Shown here one piece after another: positions 33,934 through 38,546 of a stretch of 38,546 bases of DNA; within the stretch, counting starts at the first letter, position 1, and each line of letters starts with the position of its first letter. Below the pieces are notes generated by a model. That model had not been told where the DNA came from. It did no database searches and was given only the letters and a program-made list of their open reading frames with translations. The stretch is taken from contig JAFDGA010000029.1 of assembly GCA_019309545.1 (NCBI GenBank), forward strand, positions 1 through 38,546. Reading direction: 5' to 3'. Origin of the DNA: Deltaproteobacteria bacterium. GTDB lineage: Bacteria > Desulfobacterota > Desulfobaccia > Desulfobaccales > Desulfobaccaceae. The position numbers and the translations under genes are program-made.

Positions 33934-36900
33934 CATCCGTGCCGATCAAAGGGGTGGTGGTGATGTGGAATTCTCATGTCCCCACCCTGATTCAAGCCGC
34001 CCGCACCTGTGACTGGCTTGATTTGAAAGTATATTCCCATCGCGCCCTGGGCGAAAACCCAGAAATCCAGGCTCAAGCTTTGAAAGAGATGGAGACCGCG
34101 CGGTTTATCCTGCTTTATCGCACCCCCGATGCCTTCTGGGGCGAGATCGAGCCGCATTTACAGAATCTCGCCGGCCGCATTCCTTTAATCACCACCGGGG
34201 CCGATCCCTCGTTTTGGCGGCAATCCAGCATATCAGCGGAAGTAGTGGCTCCTGTCTATAATTACATCATCCGCAATGGTGTAGAAAACTTCCGTCGCCT
34301 GTTAGCCTATCTTGGCAAGGCAGTGCTTCAGCTGGAGCTTCCGGTATTGCCGCCCCTGGATTTGCCCTGGGAAGGTCTCTATCATCCCCAGGCTACGGAC
34401 TATTTCACCAGCGCTGCTGACTACCTGAGCTGGTACCGGACCCAGGGTCTGCCGAGCGATACCATGGTCGGCTTGCTGTTCTCCCGGCATGACTGGGTGG
34501 TTAACAATCTAGAACTGGAGGATTTCCTCATCCAGGCCCTGGAGGCCCGCGGCTTGGGGGTTATCCCGGTCTTCTACTACTCCCTGAAAGATGAGGGCTT
34601 GGGGACCCGGGGTGGAGATGAGATCGTCCGGGATTATTTCCTCGACATCCAGGGCCAGTCCCGCGTTGCCGCTCTGGTTAAACTGACGGTTTTCTTCTTG
34701 GGCAGCCGCCGCGGCACTACCGCAGAAGCAAGTGCCGCTCAAGCCGGTCAGGAATTGTTGTCTCAATTGAACGTCCCTCTGATCCAGCCCCTGACTTCTT
34801 ATTACAAAACCGCGGCGGCATGGGAGGCTGATCCCCAGGGGCTGGGCATGGAAGTGGGCTGGTCTCTGGCCATGCCCGAATTCGAAGGGGTGATCGAACC
34901 CCTGATGGTGGCTGCGGGTATTTCCCAAGAAGAGCTGGGAACCGATTTAATCGCCGGTCGCGCCCCCATCCCGGAGCGGGCCGAACGCTTGGCCGATCGG
35001 GTAGCGCGCTGGGTCCGTCTCCGGGGAAAACCCCCGGCAGCACGCAAGGTGGCGATAATCTTGCACAACAACCCCTGTGCGTCGGTAGAGGCTACTGTCG
35101 GCGCCGGCGCCCACCTGGATACCCTGGAAAGCGTGGCCCGCATCCTCCGAGCTCTAAAAGAAGAGGGTTATCGGATAGAGCAACCGCCCGCGGGCGGCAA
35201 GGAGTTGATCGACACCATCATGGGCCGCAAGGCGATCAGCGAATTCCGCTGGACGACCGTCGAAGAAATCGTCGCCAAGGGCGGGGATTTGGCTCGCATC
35301 TCGGAAGCCGAGTATCGCCGCTGGTTTGCCACCTTACCGCCGGCTCTGCAACAACGGCTAATAGAGGCTTGGGGCGAACCGCCCGGGCAACCCCAGCACG
35401 GCATCCCGGCGGCCATGGTTTATCAGGGCCAGATCGTGGTTACCGGTCTCTCTTTTGGCCATGCCGTGGTCTGCGTGCAGCCCAAACGGGGGTGCGCGGG
35501 GGCGCGCTGCGATGGCCGGGTCTGCAAAATTCTCCACGATCCCGATGTGCCCCCGCCGCACCAGTATCTGGCGACTTATCACTACCTGGATAAGGAATTC
35601 GGGGCCGATGTGGTATTACATGTGGGCACGCACGGCAGCCTAGAATTTCTCCCCGGCAAAAATGTCGGGCTATCCGGGGGCTGTTGTCCGGATGCGGTTT
35701 TGGGCCACCTGCCGCATCTCTACATCTATAACGCCGACAACCCGCCGGAAGGCACGATTGCCAAACGCCGCAGTTATGCCGTTTTAGTAGATCATATGCA
35801 AACCGTGACGACTAATTCCGGTCTCTATGACGAGCTGGACGAGTTGGATCGCTTGCTGGCAGATTATGACCGGCTCAAAGACCTCGAACCCGGTCGCGCG
35901 CACCTCCTGGAACACCTTATCCTGGAGACTTTGGAAAAAAGTCATCTCAATCAGCAATTGTCACTCTCCCCGGAGCTGTCATTTGACCAGCTGGTGCGCC
36001 GCATCCATGACAGCCTCTCGCTGATTCGTAATACCTATATCCAGGATGGTATGCACATCTTCGGCCAATTACCGGAAGGAGAGCGTCGGGCCGATTTTCT
36101 TCACGCCATCGTGCGCTTTCCTGATGGAAGTGGTCCCTCCTGGAAGCAGCTGCTGGCGCGGTTAACCGGTTTAAATCTGGCCGAAGACGAGACCGGGCGA
36201 CTGGAAGAAGCTGCCGATCAAGCCGGTCGCGCTCTGGTCAGTCGCTGGCTAGCAGATCCGGAGCGGCCTTTGGCCGCCGTAGTCCAGGAGCATGGGTGCG
36301 GGCAGACGCTAGAACCTTATAAGGCAGAGCTGGAGTATTTCGACCGCCGGTTGCGGGACCTCCAGACCCGGCTGGAGACTTCCCAGGAAATGGACGCCCT
36401 AGTAAGCGGGCTGGCCGGGGGTTACATACCCCCAGGGCCTTCGGGGCTGATCACCCGCGGGCGAGACGATGTCCTGCCTACCGGGCGCAATTTCTATTCC
36501 CTCGACCCGCACCGGGTGCCCACCCGGGGAGCCTGGGAGGTAGGGAAAAGATTGACCCAGGCGTTGCTCGACAAGCATCTGGCCGAGGCCGGTAATTATC
36601 CGGAAAATGTCGCCCTGTACTGGATGGCCAGCGACATCATGTGGGCCGACGGGGAGGGCATGGCGCAGATTATGTATCTGTTAGGAGTACAGCCCATGTG
36701 GCAGAGCAATGGCCGCTTGCAGGGTTTCGACATCATTCCCTTACGCGAACTGCAGCGCCCGCGTATTGATGTGACCATTCGGGTCTCGGGCATTACCCGA
36801 GACAATTTCCCCAACTGCGTGGAATTACTGGACGAAGCGATTCAGGCGGTAGCCAGCCTGCCGGAAGATCCCGCCGATAATTTTGTCCGACGGCACAGTC

Positions 36901-37811
36901 TGGAGCTATTGCAGAGTCTGGGTCACAACCCCAGCGACGGTCCCGCCTGGCGACAGGCGACTTACCGCATCTTTGCCAGCCAGCCGGGAACCTATTCCGC
37001 CGGCACCCAACTGGCGGTGTATGCCTCGGCCTGGAAGGACGAAGCCGACCTGGCCCAGGTCTTCCTTTATTGGAACAGCTATGCCTATGGCAAAGGTACC
37101 TTTGGTGCTCCCGCGCCCCAAACCCTGGCCCATAGCTTGAGCCGCGCGACAGTAACTTATAATAAAGTGGTCACCGATGAGTACGATCTGTTCGGCTGCT
37201 GCTCCTATTTCGGCAACCACGGCGGTCTCACGGCGGCGGCGCGGCATTTATCCGGTCAGCCGGTGCGCACCTACTATGGCGATACCCGGGAGCCCGATCG
37301 CGTGACGGTACGCGACCTGGCCGACGAAATCCGCCGGGTGGTGCGGACCAAGTTGCTCAATCCCAAGTGGATTGATGGCATGAAAAATCACGGCTACAAG
37401 GGTGCGGGAGAGATCAGCAAGCGAGTGGGGCGAGTCTATGGCTGGGAAGCAACCACCCAGGAAGTAGATGACTGGATCTTCGATGATATTGCCCGAACTT
37501 TTGTCTTGAATGCAGAAAATCGGGAATTTTTCCAGGACAAGAATCCCTGGGCCTTAGAAGAGATCGCCCGTCGCCTGCTGGAAGCCGAACAACGGGGGCT
37601 GTGGCAGGCCGATCCGGAAGTTCTGCAGGAACTGAAAAATACTTATCTGGAGATCGAAGGTTGGCTGGAAGAGCACATGGGTGAGGCGGCGGGCGGCAAT
37701 TTCCAAGGCGGGGCGATCGACATCGTCACCGCCTCGGAGGTAGAAACCTGGAAAAAGGCCCTAGAGAAGACGCTCGCTGCACTTCCGCGGGGAGGTAAAA
37801 ATGATCGCTAA
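33930..37811 (+). CDS. cobN: CobN-like large chelatase subunit (CobN/BchH family)
   Basis: A 1293-aa protein of the CobN/BchH magnesium-cobalt chelatase large-subunit family. The most conserved block is HVGTHGSLEFLPGKNVGLSG (564-583), then PHLYIYNADNPPEGTIAKRRSYAVLVDHM. It also has LPTGRNFYSLDPHRVP and RIDVTIRVSGITRDNFPN, the normal order. A four-cysteine patch C515/C522/C527/C532 (CVQPKRGCAGARCDGRVC) lies just before the PPPHQYL motif; the classic aerobic CobN has no such patch in the form I recall. CobN inserts Co2+ into hydrogenobyrinate diamide, but anaerobes carry homologues of unsettled metal or substrate. ATG 33930 overlaps the permease stop (ATGA); the 3' end overlaps the ChlI gene by 11 bases. 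Confidence 0.93.
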   Translation: MTSVPIKGVVVMWNSHVPTLIQAARTCDWLDLKVYSHRALGENPEIQAQALKEMETARFILLYRTPDAFWGEIEPHLQNLAGRIPLITTGADPSFWRQSSISAEVVAPVYNYIIRNGVENFRRLLAYLGKAVLQLELPVLPPLDLPWEGLYHPQATDYFTSAADYLSWYRTQGLPSDTMVGLLFSRHDWVVNNLELEDFLIQALEARGLGVIPVFYYSLKDEGLGTRGGDEIVRDYFLDIQGQSRVAALVKLTVFFLGSRRGTTAEASAAQAGQELLSQLNVPLIQPLTSYYKTAAAWEADPQGLGMEVGWSLAMPEFEGVIEPLMVAAGISQEELGTDLIAGRAPIPERAERLADRVARWVRLRGKPPAARKVAIILHNNPCASVEATVGAGAHLDTLESVARILRALKEEGYRIEQPPAGGKELIDTIMGRKAISEFRWTTVEEIVAKGGDLARISEAEYRRWFATLPPALQQRLIEAWGEPPGQPQHGIPAAMVYQGQIVVTGLSFGHAVVCVQPKRGCAGARCDGRVCKILHDPDVPPPHQYLATYHYLDKEFGADVVLHVGTHGSLEFLPGKNVGLSGGCCPDAVLGHLPHLYIYNADNPPEGTIAKRRSYAVLVDHMQTVTTNSGLYDELDELDRLLADYDRLKDLEPGRAHLLEHLILETLEKSHLNQQLSLSPELSFDQLVRRIHDSLSLIRNTYIQDGMHIFGQLPEGERRADFLHAIVRFPDGSGPSWKQLLARLTGLNLAEDETGRLEEAADQAGRALVSRWLADPERPLAAVVQEHGCGQTLEPYKAELEYFDRRLRDLQTRLETSQEMDALVSGLAGGYIPPGPSGLITRGRDDVLPTGRNFYSLDPHRVPTRGAWEVGKRLTQALLDKHLAEAGNYPENVALYWMASDIMWADGEGMAQIMYLLGVQPMWQSNGRLQGFDIIPLRELQRPRIDVTIRVSGITRDNFPNCVELLDEAIQAVASLPEDPADNFVRRHSLELLQSLGHNPSDGPAWRQATYRIFASQPGTYSAGTQLAVYASAWKDEADLAQVFLYWNSYAYGKGTFGAPAPQTLAHSLSRATVTYNKVVTDEYDLFGCCSYFGNHGGLTAAARHLSGQPVRTYYGDTREPDRVTVRDLADEIRRVVRTKLLNPKWIDGMKNHGYKGAGEISKRVGRVYGWEATTQEVDDWIFDDIARTFVLNAENREFFQDKNPWALEEIARRLLEAEQRGLWQADPEVLQELKNTYLEIEGWLEEHMGEAAGGNFQGGAIDIVTASEVETWKKALEKTLAALPRGGKNDR

Positions 37812-38546
37812 ACGCCCAATATTTCCCTTTGCCGCCTTAGTCGGCCAGGAACGCCTGAAGAAGGCCCTGATCTTAAACGCGATTAACCCGCTTCTCGGCG
37901 GGGTCCTGATCCGCGGGGAGAAAGGCACTGCCAAATCTACCGCGGCCCGGGGGCTGGCCGCACTGCTGCCCCCAATCAGGGAGGTGGCAGACTGCCCCTT
38001 CCACTGTGATCCGGAGCAGATCGAACTGATGTGCGACTCCTGCCACCAGCGTCGGGCGCAGGGAGAGCCGCTCCCTTGCCAAGAGCGGCCCATGCCGGTA
38101 GTGGACCTGCCTTTAGGCACGACCGAGGACCGGCTGCTGGGGACTATTGATCTGGAAAAGGCCATCAAAATCTGGTAGATGTCCTTTTGGATGCCGCCGC
38201 TATGGGAATGAATGTCGTGGAACGGGAGGGAATTTCTTTTAGCCATCCGGCCCGGTTTATCCTGGTTGGCACCATGAACCCCGAGGAAGGAGAATTGCGA
38301 CCTCAACTCCTGGACCGTTTCGGACTCTGCGTGGAGGTCGCCGGGTTGCCGGAGCAGGAATGCCGTATGGAGGTTATGCAGCGCTGGTTAGCGTTTGAAA
38401 GTGACCCCCAAGGGTTCTGTCAGCAGTGGCAACCAGAACAGGAACGACTGCGCCAGGCTATACAGGAGGCGCGAAAGAACCTGCCAAAAGTACGCTACTC
38501 AAACGAGATCATGAAACTCATTACGCGCATCTGCCTGGATCAAGGG
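37801..38546 (+). pseudogene. ChlI/BchI-like chelatase ATPase, frameshifted by an internal deletion; runs off the window
   Basis: ATG at 37801 with GGAGG begins a normal AAA+ chelatase subunit: Walker A RGEKGTAKST (38-47), then a cysteine-bearing insert (C65, C69, C78, C81) and [21 protein letters not shown]. The frame then hits TAG at 38176. The other frame resumes from 38172 with [38 protein letters not shown] and continues to the window end. About 30 residues expected between (including the Walker B DEVNLL) are gone, with a shift of frame. Partner of CobN: such subunits use ATP to drive metal insertion. As written it would be inactive; an assembly error is equally possible. Confidence 0.78.

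Overview
The window reads as a chromosomal piece of a GC-rich, probably anaerobic bacterium. The best guess is Desulfobacterota (former Deltaproteobacteria, close to Desulfobacca or Syntrophobacterales). That guess rests on the family mix: iron-sulfur-type FMN reductase, a deltaproteobacterial-style Fe-superoxide dismutase, a DRG/TGS GTPase, a CobN/ChlI-type chelatase, and a small dual-CXXC protein with an apparent selenocysteine codon. No rRNA or phylogenetic marker is complete enough to settle it.

Layout. 1-7.4 kb: tRNA-Ala(CGC) and mostly minus-strand housekeeping or orphan genes: nitroreductase, a DRG-like GTPase, rpoZ, the putative selenoprotein gene, an orphan 259-aa protein, a FlK-like thioesterase, an FMN reductase, a broken exported superoxide dismutase and a shortened methionine-synthase-like protein. 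7.4-18.1 kb: a minus-strand surface-glycan operon with two methyltransferases, a UPF0104-type membrane protein, a B12-binding radical SAM enzyme, asparagine synthase, a frameshifted family-2 glycosyltransferase and two tandem paralogous polytopic membrane proteins. 18.2-23.2 kb: a tightly overlapping minus-strand housekeeping operon, yjbQ-phoH-pgpH-type HD protein-ybeY-pdxJ. 23.6-25.1 kb: two plus-strand envelope genes, a zinc-ribbon membrane protein and an SH3-domain lipoprotein. 25.5-27.05 kb: accessory region with tRNA-Ser(GCT), two orphan small genes, an IS1380-like transposase remnant, and a consensus promoter driving a short structured RNA that ends in an intrinsic terminator. 27.25-38.5 kb: a plus-strand metal or corrinoid uptake and chelation cluster: TonB-dependent receptor, periplasmic binding protein, FecCD-type permease, ATPase, a second ABC system of ABC-2 (export) type, CobN, and a ChlI/BchI-type ATPase running off the window.

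How the genes fit together. In the last cluster, five successive junctions from the binding protein to cobN overlap by 3-4 nt (TTGA or ATGA), and cobN overlaps the ChlI gene by 11 nt, so these proteins are almost certainly made together. Uptake across both membranes plus a CobN/ChlI chelatase suggests capture and metal handling of a corrinoid, tetrapyrrole or metallophore. I see no B12 riboswitch box upstream; an unfamiliar structured leader lies there instead.

Most notable: the in-frame TGA in a dual-CXXC miniprotein (likely selenocysteine), the uncharacterised leader RNA, and a pattern of damage. Four conserved genes (superoxide dismutase, methionine-synthase-like, glycosyltransferase, ChlI) carry internal deletions or frameshifts that remove catalytic parts. 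This is either real erosion or systematic assembly error, and raw reads would decide.
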